DNA of 64,000 nt from Clostridiales bacterium CCNA10 (GCA_003573975.1 AP018533.1:930001-994000), one strand, 5' to 3'; counted from the first letter of the stretch, positions 1 through 7,407 are shown. Translations and numbers: made by a program. The notes: a model not told the origin generated them from the sequence alone.

Positions 1-69
1 CGGGTACAGCAGCAGGCCGCCCAGGAAGAAGAAGCCGCTGCACAGCAGCAATTCAGTTCTGGGTTTCAT
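1..69 (-). CDS. Small membrane protein, N-terminal part only
   Basis: The gene starts with ATG at 69 and runs off the left edge, so only about 23 residues are visible. They form a short polar start followed by a hydrophobic segment with the run FFFLGGLLLYP. The start overlaps the last 17 bases of the upstream membrane protein gene, so the two are probably translationally coupled. The hydrophobic segment resembles the first membrane segment of that neighbour (FLFLGGILL), so the pair may be paralogues. Both lie behind the ZTP riboswitch. Function is not known. Confidence 0.6.
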   Translation of the reverse strand, partial: MKPRTELLLCSGFFFLGGLLLYP

Positions 70-292
70 GGGAGTCCTCCTTCGCGAGTTGGTCAAAAGT
101 GGGGGGAGAAGGCGTTTGATGCCAGGACAGCCAGACCTGCGCCAAGTGGAGGATCAGGGGAAAAGCCCCGATCAGCATCAAAAGCGGGCCGATGATCGCG
201 CGCCAGTCGCTGTAACGCAGCATATTGACGAGCTGCAGCAGGATGCCGCCCAGGAACAAAAATCCGGTGGCCAGGATGGTCGGTATGGACAT
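53..292 (-). CDS. Small two-helix membrane protein downstream of a ZTP riboswitch
   Basis: This 79-residue protein has two hydrophobic stretches, about residues 5-24 and 32-56, and a short charged C-terminal tail, so it is probably an inner-membrane protein with two transmembrane helices. The ATG at 292 follows a good ribosome-binding site (GGAAAGGAG). It is the first gene after the ZTP riboswitch and its terminator, and its end overlaps the next membrane gene. I do not recognise a family. The riboswitch suggests a role linked to purine or one-carbon metabolism, or that purine genes lie further downstream outside the window. Confidence 0.75.
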   Translation of the reverse strand: MSIPTILATGFLFLGGILLQLVNMLRYSDWRAIIGPLLMLIGAFPLILHLAQVWLSWHQTPSPPTFDQLAKEDSHETQN

Positions 293-321
293 AAAACGCT
301 CCTTTCCACAGCTGTGTCAGG

Positions 322-358
322 AAAAAAGGGCGCACCGATTTTTTGAAACGGTGCGCCC
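322..358 (-). terminator. Rho-independent terminator, expression platform of the ZTP riboswitch
   Basis: A perfect 10-bp stem (GGGCGCACCG with its complement) around a short A/T-rich loop is followed on the minus strand by six T. The 5' arm of the stem starts inside the riboswitch's 3' conserved CUGGGC. Ligand binding would therefore compete with terminator formation, the normal design of an ON-type ZTP switch. Confidence 0.85.
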
Positions 359-423
359 AGACGGTCGGCATATTCAGGGCGATACTCCCCGTGGTCATTT
401 CCACTTACCGTCAGTCATATCGC
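353..423 (-). promoter_or_regulatory. ZTP (pfl) riboswitch aptamer
   Basis: Read on the minus strand, the segment has the features of the ZTP/ZMP aptamer: an outer stem GCGATA/TATCGC (418-423 with 379-384), the GACTGACGG element, a GTGG/CCAC hairpin followed by GGGGAG, a variable linker, and the distal CCGACCGTCTGGGC that can form the pseudoknot with GACGG. ZTP riboswitches sense AICAR-type purine intermediates that accumulate when 10-formyl-tetrahydrofolate is low. This one lies between purN and two small membrane protein genes. Identified by eye; a covariance-model search was not possible. Confidence 0.85.
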
Positions 424-432
424 ACACTTCAC

Positions 433-441
433 ATTGTATCA
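433..441 (-). promoter_or_regulatory. Extended -10 promoter for the ZTP riboswitch transcript
   Basis: On the minus strand the sequence TGATACAAT is an extended -10 element (TGn plus TACAAT) just downstream of the purN stop codon. No strong -35 is visible. It lies about 10 bases upstream of the aptamer, so a separate transcript carrying the riboswitch is likely. Confidence 0.5.
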
Positions 442-463
442 TAGCTGGGGTTCAAAAGCAAAT

Positions 464-1102
464 TCATTCCGGGCGGTCCAGTACCCGGACCAGGCGCCCC
501 TCCACCTTCAGGCGGCCCTGACAGAACAGGGAGACCGCTTGGGGCAGGAGCTTCCACTCACACTGCTCCATGATCCGCCGCTGAAGGACCTCCGGGGTGT
601 CGTCCGGAAGGACCTCCACCGCCTTTTGCAAGACGATGGGGCCGCCGTCGCACTCCTCGCTGACGAAGTGGACGGTGGCGCCGGACAGCTTGACCCCGTA
701 CTCCAGGGCCTTCTCATGGACGTGAAGGCCGTAACAGCCCGGTCCCGCGAAGGAGGGGATCAGGGCGGGGTGGACGTTGAGGATGGCGTTGGGGAAGGCG
801 CGGACCATCTCACCGGTGAGGATGACCATGAAGCCGGCCAGGACCACCAGGTCGATGTCCAGCGCCCGCAGCTGCTCCACCAGGGCGGCGGTCATGGCCT
901 GACTGGAGGGAAATTCCTTCCGGGCCACCACATAGCCGGGGATCCCCGCCTTTGCGGCCCGCTCCAGTGCGTAGGCGCCGGGATTGGAGGAGATGACGGC
1001 GGTGATTTCACCGTTGATCAGCTCTCCCCGGGCCTGGGCGTCGATCAGGGCCTGAAGATTGGTGCCGCCGCCGGAGACCAGCACGGCGATATGTTTGGAC
1101 AT
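464..1102 (-). CDS. purN: Phosphoribosylglycinamide formyltransferase
   Basis: PurN transfers the formyl group of 10-formyl-tetrahydrofolate to GAR in the third step of de novo purine synthesis. The 212-residue length is normal. The N-terminal nucleotide-binding motif SGGGTN is at residues 10-15. The catalytic region shows NVHPALIP near 108-115, GATVHFV near 137, and the conserved Asp in EECDGGPI near 146, giving the Asn/His/Asp set expected of the family. It is the last recognisable gene of the minus-strand purE-C-F-M-N cluster, separated from purM by a short inverted-repeat element. Cytosolic enzyme. Confidence 0.97.
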   Translation of the reverse strand: MSKHIAVLVSGGGTNLQALIDAQARGELINGEITAVISSNPGAYALERAAKAGIPGYVVARKEFPSSQAMTAALVEQLRALDIDLVVLAGFMVILTGEMVRAFPNAILNVHPALIPSFAGPGCYGLHVHEKALEYGVKLSGATVHFVSEECDGGPIVLQKAVEVLPDDTPEVLQRRIMEQCEWKLLPQAVSLFCQGRLKVEGRLVRVLDRPE

Positions 1103-1119
1103 AGCGAACCTCCAAGTGA

Positions 1120-1214
1120 GTTAGGAATTAGGAGTTAGGAGTGAGCCTGGTCGCACGATGTGAGAGCGGTCCGACGGATCCGGGCGCTACAATTCCTAAC
1201 TCCTCATTCCTAAT
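1120..1214. repeat. MITE-like inverted-repeat element, copy 1
   Basis: A 95-bp segment begins with TTAGGAATTAGGAGTTAGGA and ends with the complement of TTAGGAATGAGGAGTTAGGA, a terminal inverted repeat with one mismatch over 20 bases. The core contains GGTCCGACGGATCCGGG. A second, similar element sits at 2282-2388 between purF and purM. It has no coding capacity. It lies in the 116-bp purM-purN gap and would form a long hairpin in the operon transcript. Confidence 0.75.
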
Positions 1215-1218
1215 TTGA

Positions 1219-2262
1219 TTAAACCAGCTCTACGCCGGCCTCGCCGGGGATGACAGAGCCGATCTGATAGGCGGTCTCACCGGCATCCTTCAGAACGGAC
1301 AGAGCCTGCTCAGCCTGTGCGGCGGGGAGGGCCAGGATCATGCCGATGCCCATGTTGAAGGTGTTGTACATATCCCGCTCCGGGATGCCGCCGGTCTTTT
1401 GGATCAGGTCGAAAATGGGCAGGCGGGGGAAGGTGCTCAGATCGATCCGGGCGGTGAGCCCCTCGGTCATCATGCGGGGGACGTTCTCATAGAAGCCGCC
1501 GCCGGTGATGTGGCTGACGGCGTGGACGTCCACACCGGCCTTCAGCAGGGCCTTCACCGCCTTGACATAGATGCGGGTGGGGGCCAGCAGGGCCTCGCCC
1601 AGGCTCTTGCCGTTCAGATCCTCCCGGGGAGTCTTGAGGTCGGCGTGCTCCACGTCCAGCACCTTGCGCACCAGGGAGAAGCCGTTGGAGTGGACGCCGG
1701 AGGAGGCCAGTCCCACCAGTACGTCGCCGGCGGCCAGCTTTTTGCCGTCAATGATCTTTTCCTCATCCACGATGCCCACAGAGAAGCCGGCCAGATCGTA
1801 CTCGTCCACGGGATAGAAGCCGGGCATCTCGGCGGTCTCGCCGCCCACCAGGGCGCACTCGGCCTGGCGGCAGCCCTCGGTGATGCCGGAGACGATGTCA
1901 GCGATGCGGGCGGGGTGGTTCTTGCCGCAGGCGATATAGTCCAGGAAGAACATGGGGGCGGCGCCGCCGCACACAATGTCGTTGACGCACATGGCCACAC
2001 AGTCGATGCCCACGGTGTCGTGCTTGTCCATCAGGAAGGCCAGCTTCAGCTTGGTGCCCACACCGTCGGTGCCGGAGACCAGCACCGGCTTTTTCATGCC
2101 GGCCAGATCGGGGGCAAACATACCGCCGAAGCCGCCCAGAGTGCCCATGACGCCGGGGATGTAGGTGGACTCTACCATGGGCTTGATGCGCTCGACCGCC
2201 TCATATCCGGCGGTGACGTCCACGCCGGCGGCGGCGTAGGACTCAGAGTGAGAGTTCTTCAT
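1219..2262 (-). CDS. purM: Phosphoribosylformylglycinamidine cyclo-ligase (AIR synthetase)
   Basis: PurM closes the imidazole ring of AIR using ATP in the fifth step of purine synthesis. The 347 residues match the family length. Visible family motifs are SGTDGVGTK near residues 63-71, CVNDIVCGGA near 92-101, and GGETAEMPGFY near 140-150, which form the ATP and substrate-binding face of the PurM/ThiL/SelD fold. The start at 2262 gives a normal N-terminus. The gene is flanked on both sides by the MITE-like repeats. Cytosolic. Confidence 0.97.
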   Translation of the reverse strand: MKNSHSESYAAAGVDVTAGYEAVERIKPMVESTYIPGVMGTLGGFGGMFAPDLAGMKKPVLVSGTDGVGTKLKLAFLMDKHDTVGIDCVAMCVNDIVCGGAAPMFFLDYIACGKNHPARIADIVSGITEGCRQAECALVGGETAEMPGFYPVDEYDLAGFSVGIVDEEKIIDGKKLAAGDVLVGLASSGVHSNGFSLVRKVLDVEHADLKTPREDLNGKSLGEALLAPTRIYVKAVKALLKAGVDVHAVSHITGGGFYENVPRMMTEGLTARIDLSTFPRLPIFDLIQKTGGIPERDMYNTFNMGIGMILALPAAQAEQALSVLKDAGETAYQIGSVIPGEAGVELV

Positions 2263-2281
2263 ACCAAAACCTCCGTTTTAA

Positions 2282-2388
2282 AATTAGGAATTAGGAGTTA
2301 GGAATTAGGAGTTGTGGAGCGCGCCCCAGGCGCGCGATGGGAATTTAGTCCGGCGGAGCCGGAAGCCATAATTCCTCATTCCTAATTG
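2282..2388. repeat. MITE-like inverted-repeat element, copy 2
   Basis: About 107 bp starting with AATTAGGAATTAGGAGTTAG and ending with the complement of AATTAGGAATGAGGAAT. The core (AGTCCGGCGGAGCCGG, CGCGCGATG) resembles the core of the copy at 1120-1214 (GGTCCGACGGATCCGGG, CGCACGATG), so the two are homologous. It fills the gap between purF and purM. Confidence 0.75.
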
Positions 2389-2409
2389 CAAAGAACAACG
2401 GTGCAGCCG

Positions 2410-3834
2410 TTATTCTTTGCCGCTCCAGCAGTAGGTGCATACCTTGTCCCGGTCCAGGCCGATGGCCTCCAGCAGTCCGTCCAGGGACTGATAGCCCAGG
2501 GAATTAAAGCCGAATTTTTCGCAGATGGTTTTCAGCATACACTGCCCCCGCTGGGAGTTGGCGTCGGCGTACTCCTCCAGGTGCTGCTGTCCCTCATCCC
2601 CCTCCAGCTCCTGGACCATGCGGCGGGCCAGCAGGTCCATATCGGAGTTGCCCCGGGAGAAGTTCAGATACTTGCAGCTGTACATGATGGGGGGACAGGC
2701 GGAACGCATATGGACCTCCTCGGCCCCGGATTCATAGAGGAATTCCACAGTCTCCCGCAGCTGGGTGCCCCGGACGATGGAGTCGTCCACAAAGAGAAGC
2801 TTTTTGCCCTCGATGAGCTCAGGCACGGGGATCTGCTTCATTTTGGCCACCTGATTGCGCACCTCCTGGTTGGTGGGCATGAAGGAGCGGGGCCAGGTGG
2901 GGGTGTATTTGACGAAGGGGCGGGCGAAGGGCTTGCCGCTGCGGTTGGCAAAGCCGATGGCGTGGGGGACGCCGGAGTCGGGGACGCCGGCCACATAGTC
3001 CACCTTGGGCAGCTGGCCCCGGGCCACCTCGTCCCGGGCCATGATCTCGCCGTTGCGGTAGCGCATGACCTCTACATTCATCCCCTCGTAGTTGGAGTTG
3101 GGATAGCCGTAGTAGGTCCACAGGAAGGCGCAGATCTTCATCTCCTTGCCGGCGGGAGAGAGGGTCTCGATGCCGTCGGCAGTGATGCGGACGATTTCCC
3201 GGGGGCCCAGCTCATAGGCGTCGGTATAGCCCAGCTTGTGGTAGGCAAAGGACTCGAAGGAGACGCAGTGGGCCCCCTCCTTTTTCCCGATCAGAACCGG
3301 AAGCCGGCCCACCCGGTCCCGGGCGGCGATGATCTCTCCCTGGCTGGTCAGGATCAGCAGGGTGAGGGAGCCGCGGATCTCCTCCTGCGCGTGGAGGATG
3401 CCGGAGACCAGATCGTCCTTTTGGTTGATGAGGGCGGCGGCCAGCTCGGTGGAGTTGACCTTGCCGGAGCTCATGGCCATGAACTGGTGGCCGTGGTCGG
3501 AGAAGTACCGCTGGATCAGCTCCTCCGAATTGTTGATGATGCCCACCGTGGTGATGGCGTACAGCCCCAGGTGGGATCGGACCAGCAGAGGCTGGGGATC
3601 GGTGTCGCTGATGCAGCCGATGCCGCTGCATCCGTGAAAGTCGGTAAGATCCTTTTCAAATTTTGTGCGGAACGGGGTGTTTTCGATGGAGTGGATCTGC
3701 CGCTGGAACCCGTCCTCCTGATCGTGGATGAGCATACCGCCCCGGCGGGTGCCCAGGTGGGAGTGGTAGTCCACTCCGAAGAAAATATCCAGTGTCACAT
3801 CCTCGTGGGACACTGCGCCAAAAAAGCCGCCCAT
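2410..3834 (-). CDS. Amidophosphoribosyltransferase-like protein lacking the N-terminal Cys nucleophile
   Basis: The protein has the two-domain layout of PurF: an N-terminal class II glutamine amidotransferase domain and a C-terminal PRPP-binding domain with VDDSIVRGTQL near residue 335. PurF makes phosphoribosylamine from PRPP and glutamine. I place the start at 3834 because GAGGAGG precedes this ATG, giving 474 residues. The protein then begins MGGFFGAV where active PurF has MCGI.G, so Gly replaces the catalytic Cys. The later glutaminase motif HLGTRRGGM is present. The Cys residues near the C-terminus could bind metal or an Fe-S cluster. Its place between purC and purM argues for a purine role, possibly ammonia-dependent. 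Similar Cys-less forms may exist in other anaerobes. Confidence 0.85.
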   Translation of the reverse strand: MGGFFGAVSHEDVTLDIFFGVDYHSHLGTRRGGMLIHDQEDGFQRQIHSIENTPFRTKFEKDLTDFHGCSGIGCISDTDPQPLLVRSHLGLYAITTVGIINNSEELIQRYFSDHGHQFMAMSSGKVNSTELAAALINQKDDLVSGILHAQEEIRGSLTLLILTSQGEIIAARDRVGRLPVLIGKKEGAHCVSFESFAYHKLGYTDAYELGPREIVRITADGIETLSPAGKEMKICAFLWTYYGYPNSNYEGMNVEVMRYRNGEIMARDEVARGQLPKVDYVAGVPDSGVPHAIGFANRSGKPFARPFVKYTPTWPRSFMPTNQEVRNQVAKMKQIPVPELIEGKKLLFVDDSIVRGTQLRETVEFLYESGAEEVHMRSACPPIMYSCKYLNFSRGNSDMDLLARRMVQELEGDEGQQHLEEYADANSQRGQCMLKTICEKFGFNSLGYQSLDGLLEAIGLDRDKVCTYCWSGKE

Positions 3835-3979
3835 GATGTCCTCCTCAATGATACAAATGGTAAAGTGGAGGATGGAGTGGAAAAGCGGCGGAAACTGAAC
3901 AGCTCCGCCCCTTTTCCAGGCCATCTCATTTATGCAAGTGTGCCATCCGGAACACCTCCGGGATTTGGGGACAGTGCGG

Positions 3980-4672
3980 TTACTTCTGGGCGAAAAACAG
4001 CTTGGACAGGGTCATGGGATCCACATACTGCCCGTCCTTGTATACCCGCATATTGCCGGAGGCCACCTCGTCGATGAGCATGACCTTGCCGTCAGCGTCA
4101 TAGCCGAACTCGAACTTGATGTCATACAGGACCATGCCCTTCTCCTTCAGGTCGTCGGCCACGATCTGGGTGATCTTCTGGGTCATGTCCTTGATGTCGT
4201 CGTACTGCGCGTCGGTCATCACGCCCAGAGCGACCAGGGCGTCCTTGGTCACCAGGGGATCCCCCTTCTCATCGTTCTTGAAGGTGGTCTCCACATAGGC
4301 GGGCAGGTCAGCGCCCTCGGCGATGTACTCGCCGTACCGGCGGATGAAGCTGCCCACCGCCTTATGGCGGCAGATGACCTCCAGGCCGTGTCCAAATACC
4401 TTGGCGGGAAGGACCTCCATGGTGGTGTCGGCCAGGTTGGCGGAGACAAAGTGGGTCTTGATGCCGGCGGCGTTGATCTTCTCAAAGAAGTAGATGGACA
4501 TCCGCAGGTTTACATCGCCCACGCCGTCGATGGTCAGACCCACGGAGTTCTCGCCGGGATCGAAAACACCGTCCTTGCCGGTGCAGTCATCCTTGAACTT
4601 CAGCAGGTAGTTGCCGTTATCCAGAGCGAACACATCTTTGGTCTTACCAGTGTAAACAAGCTTCTTTTCCAT
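3980..4672 (-). CDS. purC: Phosphoribosylaminoimidazole-succinocarboxamide synthase
   Basis: PurC condenses CAIR with aspartate using ATP to form SAICAR. The start at 4672 gives 230 residues beginning [14 protein letters not shown], the canonical YxGKxK beginning of SAICAR synthetases. Further family motifs are [11 protein letters not shown] near 26, RRYGEY near 103, DIKFEFG near 179 and [10 protein letters not shown] near 196. The reading frame remains open upstream of 4672, but that stretch overlaps the end of purE and does not look coding. It lies 70 bp after purE in the same operon. Confidence 0.96.
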   Translation of the reverse strand: MEKKLVYTGKTKDVFALDNGNYLLKFKDDCTGKDGVFDPGENSVGLTIDGVGDVNLRMSIYFFEKINAAGIKTHFVSANLADTTMEVLPAKVFGHGLEVICRHKAVGSFIRRYGEYIAEGADLPAYVETTFKNDEKGDPLVTKDALVALGVMTDAQYDDIKDMTQKITQIVADDLKEKGMVLYDIKFEFGYDADGKVMLIDEVASGNMRVYKDGQYVDPMTLSKLFFAQK

Positions 4673-4742
4673 GGTGGGATTCCTCCGTTTATAATAAATA
4701 ATTTTGAGGGTTTTGCAAAGAGATGGCTGTGTCAGGAGCGGA

Positions 4743-5240
4743 TCACTGGGCCAGTTCGGCCTGGAGCTTCTGCTCCTTTTCGGCGATCTGGGCGGCCATT
4801 TTCTCCCGGGCGGCATCCAGCTTGGCGGCCAGGGCATCGTCAGAAACGGACAGGATCTGGGCGGCCAGAACGGCGGCGTTTTTGGCTCCGTTGATGGCCA
4901 CGGTGGCCACGGGGATGCCGCTGGGCATCTGCACAGTGGCAAGCAGGGCGTCCAGCCCGTCCATGGCGCCCCCCTTCATGGGGATGCCGATGACCGGCAG
5001 GGTGGAGTTTCCGGCAAAGGCGCCGGCCAGATGGGCCGCCATGCCGGCGGCGCAGATCAGCACGCCGAAGCCGTTCTTCCGGGCGTCCCGGGCGAACTCC
5101 GCGGCGGCGGCAGGGGTGCGGTGGGCGCTGAGGATGTGGGCCTCATAGGGAATGCCGAACTCCGTCAGCTGGGCGCAGGCCGCCTTGACAACAGGCCAGT
5201 CGCTGTCTGAGCCCATGATGACCGCTACTTTCTTGCTCAT
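4743..5240 (-). CDS. purE: 5-(carboxyamino)imidazole ribonucleotide mutase
   Basis: PurE converts N5-CAIR to CAIR (class I), or carboxylates AIR (class II). The 165-residue protein shows GSDSDWPV at 10-17, SAHRTP near 38-43 and [16 protein letters not shown] near 85, the signature loops of the PurE octamer. No purK is seen next to it, so the class cannot be decided from context. It is the first enzyme gene of the operon, preceded by a leader with a small ORF and a terminator hairpin. A 20-residue Glu/Gln/Ala-rich tail follows the core. Confidence 0.95.
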   Translation of the reverse strand: MSKKVAVIMGSDSDWPVVKAACAQLTEFGIPYEAHILSAHRTPAAAAEFARDARKNGFGVLICAAGMAAHLAGAFAGNSTLPVIGIPMKGGAMDGLDALLATVQMPSGIPVATVAINGAKNAAVLAAQILSVSDDALAAKLDAAREKMAAQIAEKEQKLQAELAQ

Positions 5241-5263
5241 AGATCGATCTCTCCTTCCAGCTC

Positions 5264-5303
5264 AAAAAAGTTCAGGCCGCCTGCGGGTGACAGGGGGCCT
5301 GAA
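5264..5303 (-). terminator. Intrinsic terminator in the purE leader (putative attenuator)
   Basis: On the minus strand TTCAGGCC pairs with GGCCTGAA around a GC-rich loop and is followed by six T, 24 bases before the purE start. A complete terminator upstream of the first operon gene and directly after a small ORF suggests attenuation, not simple termination. Confidence 0.75.
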
Positions 5304-5306
5304 AAT

Positions 5307-5393
5307 TTAGGATGCGGTTGTAGGAATGGGCAGATTGGGGCCCTGGTGAAAGCGGCGCTGAACAGAATGGCGAAACAGACACGCATATCCCAT
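5307..5393 (-). CDS. Putative 28-residue leader peptide upstream of purE
   Basis: An ATG at 5393 is preceded at 7-base spacing by a perfect AAGGAGGT. The frame encodes 28 residues rich in Arg, His and Pro and stops with TAA three bases before the attenuator stem. It lies about 30 bases downstream of the predicted transcription start. A second frame starting at 5386 runs through the hairpin and ends in TGA overlapping the purE ATG, but its spacing to the ribosome-binding site is poor. The strong ribosome-binding site and position argue for a regulatory leader ORF. No purine-specific codon pattern is obvious. Confidence 0.5.
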   Translation of the reverse strand: MGYACLFRHSVQRRFHQGPNLPIPTTAS

Positions 5394-5425
5394 GGGAAGA
5401 ACCTCCTTGCCCTGATTAGGCTTTC

Positions 5426-5454
5426 ATTTTATCGAAAACAGCCGGGATTTGCAA
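5426..5454 (-). promoter_or_regulatory. Sigma-A promoter of the purine operon
   Basis: On the minus strand TTGCAA (5449-5454) and TAAAAT (5426-5431) are separated by 17 bases. This is upstream of the leader ORF, the terminator and purE. I see no PurR-box or guanine-riboswitch core. Confidence 0.75.
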
Positions 5455-5536
5455 GGGGGGGACTTAAATTCGTAGGCTTGTACAATGAGACGCCGGGGAA
5501 AGCGCTAGAAACTTGTGGGGCCGGGACAGAATGACC

Positions 5537-6616
5537 TCACAGCAGACCGGCGGTGCCCAGGATCCGGGAGACCTGTCCGGCACGGAGGGACCAGGCCGCC
5601 GCCGCCCCGTGGGACAGACGGCGCTGGGAGACCCAGGCAGGGGGCTCCTCCAGGGCGTGCTCGCACAGGGTGAGGAACTCCTGGTGGGAGTGGGCCCCGT
5701 ATACCACGTCTGGGAAGTGCTCCACCTGGTCGGGCCAGAGCATGGAGACGATGGGCCGCCCGGTGGAGAGATACTCATAGATCCGGGTGGGGATCACGTC
5801 GCAGTCCGGCTGGTCCTCCCGCAGGAAGTTCAGCAGCACCCGGCACCGGGACAGATGCTCCGGCACCTCCATCAGGGGGCAGGGGGGGAGAAAATGTACA
5901 TTGGGGAGCCGGGCCAGCCGGTGCAGGAGTGGATTTTGTTCCCGGCGTCCCAGGAGGAGGAAGGTCCAGCGGGGCCGCGCCTGGGCGGCATAGAGCAGGG
6001 GGGACAGGTCCAGATCCCCGTGGATGGTGCCGGCCCAGCCCAGCACAGGGTCCTCCGGACGGGGACGGCTGGGAGCGGCGATCCGGGAGAACAGGGGATA
6101 GGTCACCCCGTTGGGCAGCAGGGCGATGTTGCCGCTGCACGGGGAGAGGCGCTCTGCCAGCTCCGGGGAGGCGGCGAACACCACGTCGGCGGCAGAGGCC
6201 AGAGAGCCTTCCCAGGCCGGGGGCAGGTCGTCCCACTCCCGGTCGCAGTCGTAGATCAGACCGTCGTAGTCCAGACGGTCCAGCAGGTGGACCTGCTCCG
6301 GGCAGGCACACCAGAGCAGGGGGGAGCGGAAGCGGTGCTCCTCCATGCGCCCGGCGATGAAGCGGGCCAGCCGGAGCTGTTCCAGACGGAACAGCGGCCC
6401 GTACCGCTCGTCCGCGGGGAGCAGAATGGGGGGCAGGGGGTACACTGTGATGTTGGGCTTGACGGCCCGCCCCTTGGCGCGGAATCGAATCTCCCGCCAG
6501 CTGCCGGAGGGAGAAAAAAAGAGGACCTGGGTGTGCTTCAGCCGGGTGATGAGCTGCTGGGTGCGTCCGGGGGAGTGGCTCCAGGCCTCGTTGGACAGAC
6601 AGATGATCTGCTTCAA
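5537..6616 (-). CDS. GT-B fold glycosyltransferase
   Basis: The 359-residue protein looks like a GT4-type glycosyltransferase. The N-terminal half starts IICLSNEAW and contains a segment LIYDCDREWDDLPP typical of this subgroup. The C-terminal half shows LGWAGTIHGDLD near 190 and PTRIYEYLSTGRPIVS near 285, the donor-binding Glu region of GT-B enzymes. Substrate and acceptor are unknown; cell-surface polysaccharide is a reasonable guess. It is transcribed away from the PAP2 phosphatase and does not belong to the purine operon, which starts just downstream from its own promoter. Confidence 0.8.
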   Translation of the reverse strand: MKQIICLSNEAWSHSPGRTQQLITRLKHTQVLFFSPSGSWREIRFRAKGRAVKPNITVYPLPPILLPADERYGPLFRLEQLRLARFIAGRMEEHRFRSPLLWCACPEQVHLLDRLDYDGLIYDCDREWDDLPPAWEGSLASAADVVFAASPELAERLSPCSGNIALLPNGVTYPLFSRIAAPSRPRPEDPVLGWAGTIHGDLDLSPLLYAAQARPRWTFLLLGRREQNPLLHRLARLPNVHFLPPCPLMEVPEHLSRCRVLLNFLREDQPDCDVIPTRIYEYLSTGRPIVSMLWPDQVEHFPDVVYGAHSHQEFLTLCEHALEEPPAWVSQRRLSHGAAAAWSLRAGQVSRILGTAGLL

Positions 6617-6647
6617 AATGGGCCTCCTGTGAAAACGCCGCGTGCCC

Positions 6648-6676
6648 TTGCATGGGCCAGGGAAAGCAAGTATAAT
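6648..6676 (+). promoter_or_regulatory. Sigma-A promoter of the PAP2 phosphatase gene
   Basis: TTGCAT (6648-6653) and TATAAT (6671-6676) are 17 bases apart. The transcript would have a 5' leader of about 105 bases containing a small ACCGGCC/GGCCGGT hairpin. Confidence 0.75.
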
Positions 6677-6788
6677 AAATCAGTCTGACAGCGGAGCGGC
6701 TGAAACGCCGGACTTCCCCTGTCCATTTCACTGGTTCCATTATACCGGCCTCAGAGGGGCCGGTCAAGGGAAGAAAGGCAGGAAAACA

Positions 6789-7337
6789 ATGCTGGAAATG
6801 ATACAAATACTGGATGAGAGCGCACTGCTCTGGATCCAGGATGCTGTGCGCGTCCCGTTCCTGGATCCCCTTGTGGAGGCCTTTACGTCGCTGGGCAACA
6901 CGGGGGTGATGTGGATCGTGCTCTCCCTGGGGATGCTGTGCTGGAAGCCGACCCGGCGGGCGGGGGGGATCGCCCTGTTGGCTATGGCGCTGGGGATGCT
7001 GTGTACCAATGTGGTCTTGAAGCAGCTCGTGCTCCGCCCCCGCCCCTATGTGATGGTGGAGGGCCTGATTCCCCTGCTGACCTCCGCCGACCCAAACTCC
7101 TTCCCGTCGGGCCACACCTGCGCCGCCTTTGCCGCGGGGATGGCCTGGGCCGGAGCGCTGCCCTGGCGCTGGGCCCGGACTGCCGCAGTGATCCAGGCAG
7201 TGTGCATGGGACTGTCCCGGCTCTATGTTGGCGTCCACTACCCCAGTGATGTCCTGGCCGGGGCTCTGATCGGCAGCCTGTGCGCCCTGTGTGCCCTGTG
7301 GCTGGCCGCCCGGAGCCGGGAGCGGAGGCGCGTCTGA
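6789..7337 (+). CDS. PAP2-family membrane phosphatase
   Basis: This 182-residue integral membrane protein carries all three motifs of the type 2 phosphatidic acid phosphatase family: KQLVLRPRP near 75-83, PSGHT near 103-107 and SRLYVGVHYPSDV near 137-149. Around these are about five hydrophobic segments. Enzymes of this family dephosphorylate lipid phosphates such as undecaprenyl pyrophosphate or phosphatidic acid on the outer face of the membrane; the substrate here is not determined. I chose ATG 6789 because it follows GGCAGG and matches the family start; the open frame extends further upstream into the promoter region. Confidence 0.92.
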   Translation: MLEMIQILDESALLWIQDAVRVPFLDPLVEAFTSLGNTGVMWIVLSLGMLCWKPTRRAGGIALLAMALGMLCTNVVLKQLVLRPRPYVMVEGLIPLLTSADPNSFPSGHTCAAFAAGMAWAGALPWRWARTAAVIQAVCMGLSRLYVGVHYPSDVLAGALIGSLCALCALWLAARSRERRRV

Positions 7338-7361
7338 CCCCATTGACCCTCGGACAGAAGC

Positions 7362-7407
7362 AAACCGCCCCGCCGCCGTTTTCAAAACGGCGGCGGGGCG
7401 GTTTTTT
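7362..7407. terminator. Bidirectional terminator
   Basis: AACCGCCCCGCCGCCGTTTT forms a long perfect hairpin with its complement, with six T on the plus side and a TTT run on the minus side. It sits between the convergent PAP2 gene and the 94-residue hypothetical gene. Confidence 0.9.

Noticed and set aside
434..2301. Long plus-strand open frames opposite purN and purM
   Set aside because: They are low-complexity Gly/Val/Asp/His-rich shadows of the minus-strand genes and have no family features.
5241..5536. Possible guanine riboswitch in the purE leader
   Set aside because: I could not find the conserved purine aptamer core; the leader is better described as a small ORF plus terminator.
5775..7385. 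536-codon minus-strand frame crossing the glycosyltransferase and PAP2 genes
   Set aside because: It is Pro/Arg/Gly-rich, crosses a divergent promoter region and overlaps two well supported genes.
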